From: Verrucomicrobiaceae bacterium
GTDB taxonomy: Bacteria; Verrucomicrobiota; Verrucomicrobiia; Verrucomicrobiales; Verrucomicrobiaceae
NCBI GenBank assembly: GCA_947458455.1
Contig: CANGYJ010000014.1
Span: forward strand, 1-64,000
DNA length: 64,000 bases
Reading direction: 5' to 3'
The notes beneath the pieces are model-generated. The model searched no databases. It worked only from the letters and a program-made list of their open reading frames with translations, and had not been told where the DNA came from. Shown here piece after piece: positions 1 to 7,983 of the stretch (the stretch's first letter is position 1; each line of letters opens with the position of its first letter). The position numbers and the translations under genes were made by a program.

Positions 1-229
1 AGGTCGTGCAGACGTTGTTTTGTGAACATGGGCCGCAGGCTGACGTGTCACAGCCTTCAATCTGGCAGTCGCAGGTCGTGCAGACGTTGTTTTGTGAACA
101 TGGGCCGCAGGCTGACGTGTCACAGCCTTCAATCTGGCAGTCGCAGGTCGTGCAGACGTTGTTTTGTGAACATGGGCCGCAGGCTGACGTGTCACAGCCT
201 TCAACCTGGCAATCGCAGGTCGTGCAAAG
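1..229. repeat. 72-bp tandem repeat encoding a Cys-rich 24-residue unit
   Basis: Copies begin at 1, 73 and 145, and a partial fourth begins at 217. The first three are nearly identical. On the minus strand each unit encodes 24 residues with six Cys (TCDCQIEGCDTSACG then PCSQNNVCT). The near-identity points to recent expansion inside the gene. The array continues beyond the window. Confidence 0.9.
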
Positions 230-2359
230 GCTAGTGCTCGTGTTGCAGGTGCCCGAACAAGATGAACTAACACAGGACTCTCCTGAAGAGCAGCCGCAAT
301 TGCAGCCTGTAGGGTCTGGCTCGGTGGGCGGTTCCGGTTCTGTAGGAGGCTCCGGTTCTGTAGGAGGCTCCGGTTCTGTAGGAGGCTCCGGTTCTGTAGG
401 AGGCTCCGGTTCATTGCTTTCACGAGGATCTGTGTGGGTTGCCAGTGTCTCTTCGAGGTTGCTGTGACCATCCTGGTCCCAATCTGCATTCGCATCGCTC
501 GTTCCAGGCGGGGCGTCAGCAAAGGGCGCGCCTGATGAATCCACTCCCGTAAGGCCCGAATCAGCCACCTGGGGATCGGTGTTGTATTGCTGTTCCTCGC
601 TGTTTGTGAGCCAATCTCCGTCAGGGTCAGCGGCGGCGTCCTCGCGATTTATAGGATCGAGGCCATGCGCCAGCTCCCACACGTTGGTGAGGCCATCGCG
701 GTCGGTGTCGTATTCCGGGATGAAATCGGCCATGAATGACGTGCCTGCCTCAAACTCCGCCAGATTGGTGACGCCGTCCGCATCCAAATCTCCCGTGTCA
801 TCGGCGGGATTGGCGGGATTCAGACCATACAGGCGCTCGATGCGATCTGGTATGCCTCCAGCATCTGAATCTCCGAGGTAGATGCGAACCTCCATGTAGT
901 CCTCGATGCCATCACCATCCGAATCCGCAGCAGCCGGATTCAGGACTCCTTTGTAACCTGCGAAGGCCACAGATGCATTCACCTCCTCTTGATCTGTAAG
1001 CAGGTCCCCATCGGTATCCGCGCTGAGGGGATTGGTTTGCGGGTTTGAGAGGATTTCGAAGTCGTCGCGCAGGCCGTCACTGTCTGTATCGGTCAGATTG
1101 GGATTCGTCTGAGCCATGGCGACTTCGTAATCGTCGGTGAGGTTGTCGCCATCCGTGTCCGTGTGGTTAGGATTGGTTTCGAGGAGGTATTCGGTACCGT
1201 CCTGGAGCGTGTCTCCATCCGAGTCATTGCTGAGCGGGCTGCTGCCCCAGGTTTGCTCCAGAGCATCATCGAGGCCGTCGCTGTCGGAATCGGTGCTGTT
1301 GGGATTGGTGCCGAGGGCGGCTTCCTGGTCATCGGTGAGAGTGTCGCCATCGCTATCCGCAGGCGGCGGGGGCGCAGGCTGGCCATGGACCTCAATGTAA
1401 TCGCTCTCGCCATCTCCATCGGTATCGGGGAGGGCGGGATTCAAGGAGCCGGAGGGGGTGGCGCCGAGCTCGTCGCCATCGGTGAGGCCATCTCCATCGC
1501 TGTCCGAGTTTTGCGGGTTCAGTGAGAGGCTGTTTTCAGTGAAATCGGAGGCACCGTCGTCATCGCTGTCCGCATCAATGGGGGAGCTACCCCAAGAAAC
1601 CTCCACACCATCTAGGAGACCGTCGTCATCGGTATCGCTGTCGTTTGGCAAGGTGCCGAGGGAAGCCTCCTGGCTGTCGAGCAGGCCGTCGCCGTCCGAA
1701 TCGGTGGTGTCTGGCGGCGGTGGCTCGGGGGTGGGGATGCCGTAGTAGGCATTGTAATCGCTGATGCCATCGCTGTCCGTATCGCTGAGGACGGGGCTAT
1801 AGGAGGAGCCGAGGCTGATCTCCAGGCCATCGCCTAGGCCATCGCCATCGCTGTCGGCATTGCGGGGATTGGTGCCGGCACTGATCTCATCGGCATTGGT
1901 CACGCCGTCGCTGTCTGGGTCGGCGGTGGCGAGGCTGTCTCCGCTGAAGTCTTCGAAATCGGTCCAGCCATTGTCATCGCTGTCGGGATCGAGGGGGTTC
2001 GTGAAGGTGGTGAGGAGCTCGTCGCTGTCGGTGATGCCATCAGCATCCGTGTCAGGATTGTAGCGATCCGTGCCGATGAAGTCCTCATACCAATTGGGGA
2101 GCTGGTCGAAATCACTGTGGCCGAGATTCGGGCCGGACTCCGGCTCCTGGCCGTCCCCGTCCCAAACGGGCTGATTCTGCCAGGTGGCAGGCGGAGGGGC
2201 CGTGCCATCCGGCTCATAACGTGCTCCCAGTAGAAGAGGGGCCGTCATCCAATGCATCATGGAGATGATTTGCAGCCAAGCAATCCAGCGCTGGCGGCGG
2301 AACCGCCTCAGGGAAAACGGGTTCCCAGTGAGTGACTGGATGGCCGGATGAGCATTCAT
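1..2359 (-). CDS. Secreted thrombospondin type 3 repeat protein (3' part cut by window edge)
   Basis: An open minus-strand frame of about 786 codons runs from ATG at 2359 to the window edge without a stop. The start is chosen because an in-frame stop lies at 2375-2377 and the first residues form a signal peptide: an Arg-rich stretch, then a hydrophobic run ending near LLLGA. Next come at least fifteen units of the D-x-D-x-D-G-x-x-D/E type (for example DSDGDGLTD), the Ca2+-binding thrombospondin type 3 pattern, over about 430-2110. After that come a Pro/Glu-rich linker and Cys-rich 24-residue repeats. The protein is probably exported and Ca2+-stabilised; its true function and C-terminus are not visible. 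The start is the least certain part. Confidence 0.8.
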   Translation of the reverse strand, partial: MNAHPAIQSLTGNPFSLRRFRRQRWIAWLQIISMMHWMTAPLLLGARYEPDGTAPPPATWQNQPVWDGDGQEPESGPNLGHSDFDQLPNWYEDFIGTDRYNPDTDADGITDSDELLTTFTNPLDPDSDDNGWTDFEDFSGDSLATADPDSDGVTNADEISAGTNPRNADSDGDGLGDGLEISLGSSYSPVLSDTDSDGISDYNAYYGIPTPEPPPPDTTDSDGDGLLDSQEASLGTLPNDSDTDDDGLLDGVEVSWGSSPIDADSDDDGASDFTENSLSLNPQNSDSDGDGLTDGDELGATPSGSLNPALPDTDGDGESDYIEVHGQPAPPPPADSDGDTLTDDQEAALGTNPNSTDSDSDGLDDALEQTWGSSPLSNDSDGDTLQDGTEYLLETNPNHTDTDGDNLTDDYEVAMAQTNPNLTDTDSDGLRDDFEILSNPQTNPLSADTDGDLLTDQEEVNASVAFAGYKGVLNPAAADSDGDGIEDYMEVRIYLGDSDAGGIPDRIERLYGLNPANPADDTGDLDADGVTNLAEFEAGTSFMADFIPEYDTDRDGLTNVWELAHGLDPINREDAAADPDGDWLTNSEEQQYNTDPQVADSGLTGVDSSGAPFADAPPGTSDANADWDQDGHSNLEETLATHTDPRESNEPEPPTEPEPPTEPEPPTEPEPPTEPEPPTEPDPTGCNCGCSSGESCVSSSCSGTCNTSTSLCTTCDCQVEGCDTSACGPCSQNNVCTTCDCQIEGCDTSACGPCSQNNVCTTCDCQIEGCDTSACGPCSQNNVCTT
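325..413. repeat. 18-bp tandem repeat encoding EPEPPT
   Basis: About five consecutive copies of an 18-bp unit (ggctccggttctgtagga) encode a Glu-Pro-Glu-Pro-Pro-Thr linker on the minus strand. It joins the type 3 repeat region to the Cys-rich tail of the same protein. Confidence 0.9.
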
Positions 2360-2495
2360 GGCAGGCGGAAGTGGCTATTTTCTTAATTTCCGGCACGCTT
2401 TTATCAAAAGCAGGGTCTTTGGAAAAGAGAAAAGTTCTTAACCCTTCATCATCAAGGGGCTTTGCCATCTCTCTGGCCGCCGAGTAAGGGTGGCC

Positions 2496-4268
2496 TCACA
2501 AACCACGCGGCGCCATCGAGTAGAGGCCGATGGTCACGTCGTAGGCATCGTAGGCGGCCATGCGCTTCAGTTCATGGCCGGAGCCCCAGGAATCGGTGAA
2601 GAGAATCTTCGTGATCTGGTTGTTCTCCATCTTGTAGCCGATGATCATGCGCATGTGCCCGCCACGCGTCTGCCCGGCTCCGGGCAGGGGAGGTTCCTCG
2701 TCGGCGCGGCCCAGCTCCAGTGCCCACAGCAGCGGCACGCCCTTGTTTACATACTCTTTGACGATGCTGTTGAATTCTTTGTCCGAGACGCGGCGCTTGC
2801 CGCTGCTGCCTGAGTAATACTGCTCGGGGTTCACCAGCGGCTTGAAGCTCACTTTGAAGCGTCCGTCGATCTTCGCGAGGCTCTTCTGCATGCCGAAGAC
2901 GTTCGCGCCGCTATCCGCATCGACCTGCACGAGCTGCGCCATCTCATGCTGGTCGCAAGGGATGCGCATGTACTCGAAGAGGCGCTGGCAGCTCGCCGCC
3001 ACGCAGTAGCCTTTCTGGCCCTGGTCCACCATCGGCACGCCGCTGATGTAAACTTCACCATCCGGCTTCTTCGTCACACGTTTCACGAGTTCCATGCTCT
3101 GCACGCCGGTGACCATCTTTCCCATGGTGTAGTCCGTCTGTCCTGGAGCAGCCAGCCTCAGCCGCAGGAATTCCGGTTTGATCACCTTCCCGGGCACCTG
3201 GTACTCGTTGTATTCGAGCAGGGCGGTGGCCTGCGGAGAGGTCCACATCCAGCCCGCCACGGGCAGCGCGGCATTCGTCGAGTTGAGCTGGCGCTTCGGG
3301 GCCACCTTGAGCACCTGGCCGAGGCTCTGGCCGATGGTTTTGAAAATGCGGTCAAAATCCTTCACCTCGATGTCGCCGCTATCGCCCCGGTTGTAGAAGG
3401 AGATCGTCGATTTGGCGGCCTTCCCATTTACGAACTCCAAAATGGCCTCCTCCACCTTGATCGAGCCCGCGAACATGGTGAGCTTCGTCTCCACATTGGA
3501 GAACATCTGCCGCGAAAAGCGGGCGCGAGACTTCTCCGCGTTCATCCACTCAAACTGCGGCGGCTTTTGCTGTGCTTTCGGGTCCGCCGCTTTCGCGGTG
3601 TAGAGCTGTTCGAAGGCATCGGGAGAGGTATTCCAGATCGTGGCGACATTTAGGAAGGCGTCGAGGTTGGCTGAAAGTGCTTTTGCCGACTCCGTGGTGG
3701 ATTGAGGAGAGTTAGACGGAGTGTCTGTTTTTGTGGAGGCTCGTTCAAACTGGATGCAGTGCCCGTCGGCGTTGGAGAACTTAAAAAAGCGGGCACGGTA
3801 GCCATCGTGATTCCAGACAAAGTTATCGCCTTGGATGACCGAATGAGGAATGCCAAAGTATTTGTCTAGGGTCGCCAACGTCGCGAGCGGATCAATCCCG
3901 GGACGCCCTTGAGTCGCGTCGAAAGCGATTCGGATGTAATTCAGTTCACCGGACTTCCATTGAAAGTAGGCCCAGGAAGGGCGCAAGAGTTCGCCGAACA
4001 CACCATACTCAATGCGTGGAGCCCGTGGATCAAAGAAGTATGATACATCGAGCTCTTTTCCCTCACGCCTACATGATAGGGAGCAGCGCTTCTCGATCTC
4101 CTGCATCTTGCTCAAAAACTGCGCATGCGGAGTGGAAAGCATGTCCTTCCAATCAATGAGCTCATCGAGATTGACTTGCTGAGTTCCAGAATCTTGTGCC
4201 AACCCAGCCTGAAGCAACAGGCAGAGGCTTCCCAAGGTTGCGACCAGCAAGGCTAGGCTATTATTCAT
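2496..4268 (-). CDS. Secreted protein with C-terminal C39-like cysteine peptidase domain
   Basis: This is a 590-residue exported protein. The ATG at 4268 is preferred over the longer frame from 4283 because it starts directly with a signal peptide (MNNSLALLV, a hydrophobic core, GLAQ). The first 400 residues are not a family I recognise. The C-terminal 180 residues look like a papain-fold C39-type domain: DQGQKGYCVAAS places the likely catalytic Cys at about residue 422, GGHMRMIIGY gives the His, and FTDSWGSG gives the third polar residue. C39-like domains without a transporter usually act as exported or cell-envelope peptidases. Substrate is unknown. A gap of about 135 bp separates it from the type 3 repeat gene downstream on the same strand. 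Confidence 0.75.
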   Translation of the reverse strand: MNNSLALLVATLGSLCLLLQAGLAQDSGTQQVNLDELIDWKDMLSTPHAQFLSKMQEIEKRCSLSCRREGKELDVSYFFDPRAPRIEYGVFGELLRPSWAYFQWKSGELNYIRIAFDATQGRPGIDPLATLATLDKYFGIPHSVIQGDNFVWNHDGYRARFFKFSNADGHCIQFERASTKTDTPSNSPQSTTESAKALSANLDAFLNVATIWNTSPDAFEQLYTAKAADPKAQQKPPQFEWMNAEKSRARFSRQMFSNVETKLTMFAGSIKVEEAILEFVNGKAAKSTISFYNRGDSGDIEVKDFDRIFKTIGQSLGQVLKVAPKRQLNSTNAALPVAGWMWTSPQATALLEYNEYQVPGKVIKPEFLRLRLAAPGQTDYTMGKMVTGVQSMELVKRVTKKPDGEVYISGVPMVDQGQKGYCVAASCQRLFEYMRIPCDQHEMAQLVQVDADSGANVFGMQKSLAKIDGRFKVSFKPLVNPEQYYSGSSGKRRVSDKEFNSIVKEYVNKGVPLLWALELGRADEEPPLPGAGQTRGGHMRMIIGYKMENNQITKILFTDSWGSGHELKRMAAYDAYDVTIGLYSMAPRGL

Positions 4269-4314
4269 CGCTTTGGTTACCAAACCAGAGGCCCAACTGT
4301 CAATCTCTTCTATT

Positions 4315-5769
4315 TTACGCGAAAATCTCTGCCACCGCTTTGCCTTTGCCGTCTTCGGTGACGTAGAAGGGGCGGCCTTCGATGTCGAATTCGGTTTTCG
4401 GGCTAATGCCCATGGCGGTCATGATGGTGGCGTGCAGATCCATGACGCTGACGGGGTTCTTGGTGGCGATGAGCGGGCGTTCGTCGGCGGTTTCGCCGTA
4501 GAGATGGCCTTTCTTCACGCCGCCGCCGAACATGGCGACGCTGGTGCCGCCGGTGAAGTGGCGATGCAGGCCGTAATGCTGCGCCTCGCTGATGGTTTCG
4601 ACTTTGAAGGTGGCCTGATCGCTGGCGGTCGAGCCGGGTTTGCCCTCGATGAGTGCATCGCGGCTGAATTCGCTGGCGATGACGATGAGCGTGCGGTCGA
4701 GCAGGCCTTTCTTTTCCAAATCGAGCACGAGTTGCGCGATGGGGGCATCGATTTCTTTGTGCAGTCCGTCCACGGTTTCATGGCCGCTCTTGTGCGTGTC
4801 CCACTGGAAGAAGGGCACATACTCGGTGGTGACCTCGACAAAGCGGACGCCAGCCTCGACGAGGCGGCGGGCGAGCAGGCAGCCGCGACCGAAGCGGCCG
4901 GTGTCGTAGATTTTGCGGCTCTGCGCAGGCTCCAGCGTGATGTCGAAGGCCTCGCGTTCTTTGGCGCTGAGCAGGCGGTAGGCGTTGTCCATGCTGCGGA
5001 GCATGGATTGCTGCTGGTAGTCGCTCATGAAGTCACGCTGTGGGCTTTGATCGACGAGTTTGCGGAAAAGGCGGTCGCGATTGGCGAAACGGTTCGCGTC
5101 CATGCCCTTCGGCGGCTTCACGGACTGCGCGGCGTCCTCAGGGAAGGGGAGATTCATCGGCCCGAACTCGCTGCCGAAGAATCCGGCGGTAGTGAAGGCT
5201 TTCAGTTCTTCACTTTCGCCCACGCCTTCGAGCCGCTGGCCGATGTTGATGAAGGCGGGCATCACGGGATTGCGCGGGCCGAGTACTTTGGCCATCCACG
5301 AGCCGATGTGCGGGCAGGCAACGGTTTGCGGCGGCACGTAGCCGGTGTGCCAGTGATACTGATGCCGCGAATGCAAGATGCTGCCGAGATCCGGCTGCAC
5401 GGCGCTGCGAATGAGCGTGCCGCGATCCATGACCTTGGCGATGTTTTCCAGCCCCTGGCAGATTTTGAGGCCATCGACCGCTGTGTCGATGGCGGGGAAG
5501 GTCGAGAGCATCTTCTTCACTTCGAGTCCCTTCTCGAAGGGCGAGTAGCGTTTCGGATCAAAGGTATCCGGCGCGGCCATGCCACCCGCCATCCACAAAA
5601 GAATGCACGCATCGGCCTTGGCAGGCGGATGGGTGACTTTGTCGCCCGTTTTGGCCCAGAGGGCCCGTGGCTCGCCGTTCATCCACGCGGCGGTGGAGGC
5701 GGCGGCGAGCTTTTTGAGGAAATCGCGGCGGACGAGGTGCTCGGGGAGGCTGGGATCGAGATCGGTCAT
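4315..5769 (-). CDS. DUF1501 family exported protein
   Basis: This 484-residue protein starts at the ATG at 5769, six codons inside the longest frame. It has a twin-arginine-type leader (HLVRRDFLKKLAAAS). The family is recognised from the run around LLWMAGGMAAPDTFDPK and HSRHQYHWHTGYVPPQ, and from the C-terminal HRHFTGGTSVAMFGGG region that resembles an alkaline-phosphatase/sulfatase fold. DUF1501 genes are abundant in Planctomycetes and Verrucomicrobia, usually paired with DUF1549/1553 genes and cytochromes; no biochemical role is established. Here it is divergent from a sulfatase operon, about 105 bp away. A possible partner DUF1549/1553 gene lies 3.7 kb further on. Confidence 0.9.
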   Translation of the reverse strand: MTDLDPSLPEHLVRRDFLKKLAAASTAAWMNGEPRALWAKTGDKVTHPPAKADACILLWMAGGMAAPDTFDPKRYSPFEKGLEVKKMLSTFPAIDTAVDGLKICQGLENIAKVMDRGTLIRSAVQPDLGSILHSRHQYHWHTGYVPPQTVACPHIGSWMAKVLGPRNPVMPAFINIGQRLEGVGESEELKAFTTAGFFGSEFGPMNLPFPEDAAQSVKPPKGMDANRFANRDRLFRKLVDQSPQRDFMSDYQQQSMLRSMDNAYRLLSAKEREAFDITLEPAQSRKIYDTGRFGRGCLLARRLVEAGVRFVEVTTEYVPFFQWDTHKSGHETVDGLHKEIDAPIAQLVLDLEKKGLLDRTLIVIASEFSRDALIEGKPGSTASDQATFKVETISEAQHYGLHRHFTGGTSVAMFGGGVKKGHLYGETADERPLIATKNPVSVMDLHATIMTAMGISPKTEFDIEGRPFYVTEDGKGKAVAEIFA

Positions 5770-5874
5770 GGCGGGGCTACAACGCATCAGAGATCACTTA
5801 ACTGGCGGCTTTTTCGTTTTCCATATGGCAGAGATGAGCTTGTGAAGGGAGTCGGCCATGCTTGCATCGCCACC

Positions 5875-6036
5875 ATGCGTTTCGCCAACCGCCCCATGTT
5901 TTATCTCATTCTCCTGCTCGTCCTTACGGCCGTGGTCCTCACCGCCTACGTCATCTGGCGGCTGCCTGAGGCCGAGCAGCTCAGCCGGGCGAAGAAGAAG
6001 TCGATACCGTCTGCGTTACCTGCTTCTCGACCATGA
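5875..6036 (+). CDS. Small single-pass membrane protein coupled to sulfatase
   Basis: A 53-codon ORF has a transmembrane segment at about residues 8-28 (MFYLILLLVLTAVVLTAYVI) followed by a charged tail (SRAKKKS). Its stop codon overlaps the start codon of the sulfatase as ATGA (6033-6036), which suggests translational coupling. The hydrophobic segment and overlap support a real gene; I do not recognise a family. The ATG at 5875 is chosen because upstream in-frame sequence is only the antisense of the DUF1501 gene. Confidence 0.6.
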   Translation: MRFANRPMFYLILLLVLTAVVLTAYVIWRLPEAEQLSRAKKKSIPSALPASRP

Positions 6037-7535
6037 AATCCCTCCTTGTCCTCCTCCTGCTCACCGCAGCGGCTCTCGCTCGTCAGCCCAATGTGATCCT
6101 CATCCTCGCGGATGATCTCGGGCGTGGCGATCTCGGCTGCTACGGCCAGAAGCACATCCGCACGCCGAATCTCGATCGCATGGCCGCCGAGGGTATGAAG
6201 CTCATGGATCACTACAGTGGCAATGCCGTCTGCGCTCCCTCGCGATGCGTTTTGATGACCGGCTACCATCCTGGCCATGCCTTCATCCGCGACAACCGCC
6301 AGGCCGACAACGCCAAGGGCCTTCCCAAGATGGGCAAACCGGAGCATGAAGGCCAGTTTCCCATTCCCGATGCCACCGTGACGATGCCGGAGGCCTTCAA
6401 AGCCGCAGGTTATGTCACCGGTGGCTTTGGCAAATGGGGCCTCGGTGGTCCCGGCAGCACCGGAGAGCCCTTGAAGCAGGGTTTTGACCGCTGGTTCGGC
6501 TACAACTGCCAGGGAGTAGCGCATAATTTCTATCCCACCTATCTCTGGGACAACGACAAGACCATCGACCTCAAAAATCCGCCCTTTCCCTCCAACGACA
6601 AACTCAAGCCCGACGAAGACCCCACGAAGCCCGAGAGCTACCAGCGCTTCCAGGGCACCGAATACAGCGCCGACCTCATTTCCGATCAGGCGCTCAAATT
6701 CGCCCGCGACCACAAAGACCGCCCCTTCTTCCTCTACTGGCCCACCACCGTGCCCCATCTGGCCATGCAGGTGCCGGATGATTCGGTGGCCGAGTATGAC
6801 GGACAGTTTGAAGAGACCCCGTATCCAGGCGGCAAAGGCTACCTGCCCCACTTCAAACCGCGTGCCGGATATGCCGCGATGATCACCCGCATGGACCGCG
6901 AGATCGGCAAGATGATGGCACTCATCAGCGAGCTCGGCCTCGATGACGACACCATTTTCGTCTTCATCAGCGACAACGGCTCGCTCAACGGCACGCATCA
7001 GGGCCTCGGCGGCGTGGACGCGGCCTTCTTCAACAGCAGCAGCGGCTTCCGCGATGGCAAAGGCACGCTCTATGAAGGCGGCATCCGCTCACCCGGCATC
7101 CTGCGCTGGAAAGGGAAGGTGAAGCCCGGCATTAGCAAAGCTATCACTGGATTCGAAGACTGGATGCCCACCCTGCTCGATCTCTGCGGCGTGAAGGACC
7201 CAACACCCGTCGGCATCGACGGCGCCAGCTTTGCCAACGTCCTGCGTGGTGAGAGCCAAAACGGGCGCGAGTTTCTCTACCGCGAATTCACCGGTTACGG
7301 CGGCCAGCAATGCGTCAGGCTCGGAAAGTGGAAATACCTCCGCACCGGCCTCAGCGGTGGAAAGGCCAAAAAAGCCGCGAAGACCTCTGAAGAGCTCTAC
7401 GACCTCGAAAACGATCCGGCGGAGACCACGAATGTGATCGAGAATCATCCCGAGGTCGTCGCGCATATGAAGGCCATCGCCGCTCGCGAGCATCAAAACA
7501 GCGCGGATTTCAAGTTTCCGGCTCTCGACCAGTGA
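6033..7535 (+). CDS. Exported arylsulfatase (formylglycine-dependent sulfatase)
   Basis: This 500-residue sulfatase has a signal peptide (MKSLLVLLLLTAAALA). The metal-binding start of the fold is seen at ILADDLGRGDLG (Asp27/Asp28). The sulfatase signature C67-A-P-S-R71-C-V-L-M-T-G carries the Cys that is oxidised to formylglycine. Later landmarks are FISDNGS, the LYEGGIRSPGILRWKGK segment and a C-terminal LYDLENDPAETTNV, all typical of arylsulfatase A-like enzymes. It would hydrolyse sulfate esters of glycans or aromatic compounds in the periplasm. Substrate cannot be told. No maturase is visible nearby. Confidence 0.95.
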   Translation: MKSLLVLLLLTAAALARQPNVILILADDLGRGDLGCYGQKHIRTPNLDRMAAEGMKLMDHYSGNAVCAPSRCVLMTGYHPGHAFIRDNRQADNAKGLPKMGKPEHEGQFPIPDATVTMPEAFKAAGYVTGGFGKWGLGGPGSTGEPLKQGFDRWFGYNCQGVAHNFYPTYLWDNDKTIDLKNPPFPSNDKLKPDEDPTKPESYQRFQGTEYSADLISDQALKFARDHKDRPFFLYWPTTVPHLAMQVPDDSVAEYDGQFEETPYPGGKGYLPHFKPRAGYAAMITRMDREIGKMMALISELGLDDDTIFVFISDNGSLNGTHQGLGGVDAAFFNSSSGFRDGKGTLYEGGIRSPGILRWKGKVKPGISKAITGFEDWMPTLLDLCGVKDPTPVGIDGASFANVLRGESQNGREFLYREFTGYGGQQCVRLGKWKYLRTGLSGGKAKKAAKTSEELYDLENDPAETTNVIENHPEVVAHMKAIAAREHQNSADFKFPALDQ

Positions 7536-7548
7536 GTAGCATTCACAC

Positions 7549-7926
7549 ATGAATTGGTACCTCAACAACGCTGGCGCCGCCGAAGGCCCTTACGATGACG
7601 TCGTGATGATGGAAATGGCCCGTGGGCAAAAAATCGCTTCGGACACTCTCGTCTGGCACGCAGGCCTCGAAGCCTGGGGCAGCATCGCTGCTCTCACTCC
7701 TTCGTGGTGGGGCGCGGTCCTGCCTCAGCCAGCCCTTGAAGCCCGGCCAAAGAAAGTCGTCATCGACCAGCAGCCACTCGCGGTATCACCTGAGCCAAGC
7801 CAACCGGCGGCCAAGCGTCGTCTCGCCGCCCCAGTGGCGCCCAGCGAGGATGTGGAGGAGAAAAAAGAAGGTGGCGGCCTCCTGAAAAAACTCTTCGGCT
7901 TCGGCAAAAAGAAGAAGAGTTCGTAG
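7549..7926 (+). CDS. GYF_2 (DUF4339) domain protein
   Basis: This 125-residue protein begins with MNWYLNNAGAAEGPYDD, followed by LVWHAGLEAWGSIAAL. That is the pattern of the bacterial GYF_2/DUF4339 domain, which is thought to bind proline-rich peptides. The tail is charged and Lys-rich (KKLFGFGKKKKSS). It lies 13 bp after the sulfatase and is likely co-transcribed with it. Its TAG stop (7924-7926) falls inside the palindromic element that follows. Cellular role is unknown. Confidence 0.8.
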   Translation: MNWYLNNAGAAEGPYDDVVMMEMARGQKIASDTLVWHAGLEAWGSIAALTPSWWGAVLPQPALEARPKKVVIDQQPLAVSPEPSQPAAKRRLAAPVAPSEDVEEKKEGGGLLKKLFGFGKKKKSS

Positions 7927-7983
7927 TTCGGGCTTCAGCCCGTGTTTGGGAGCGTTGTGACGGGCTAAAGCCCGAACTACGAA
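7921..7983. repeat. Two-hairpin palindromic repeat (CGTAG...CTACG) at convergent gene ends
   Basis: Two 23-base arms (7921-7943 and 7960-7982) pair with one mismatch around a 16-base spacer. Each arm is itself a short palindrome (cgggct-tc-agcccg). The element is bounded by cgtag and ctacg and contains the stop codons of both convergent neighbours: TAG at 7924-7926 on plus and TAG at 7979-7977 on minus. It resembles REP/BIME-type repeats and could also act as a bidirectional terminator. A copy of the same architecture lies at 10675-10729. Confidence 0.85.

Noticed and set aside
1..229. CRISPR array
   Set aside because: The repeats are directly adjacent 72-bp units without unique spacers and lie in an open reading frame.
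6..467. Plus-strand ORF with GSGSVGG repeats
   Set aside because: It is the complement of the Cys-rich and EPEPPT repeats; the minus-strand frame is continuous with the type 3 repeat region.
2214..2468. 84-codon minus-strand ORF overlapping the N-terminus of the thrombospondin type 3 gene
   Set aside because: It is in a different frame from the repeat protein and ends before the repeats. The overlapping frame from 2359 carries a better signal peptide and continues for over 780 codons. A frameshift joining the two cannot be excluded.
4273..6036. 587-codon plus-strand ORF
   Set aside because: Most of it is the antisense of the DUF1501 gene, whose protein motifs are clear. Only its last 53 codons (5875-6036) are kept as a small membrane ORF.
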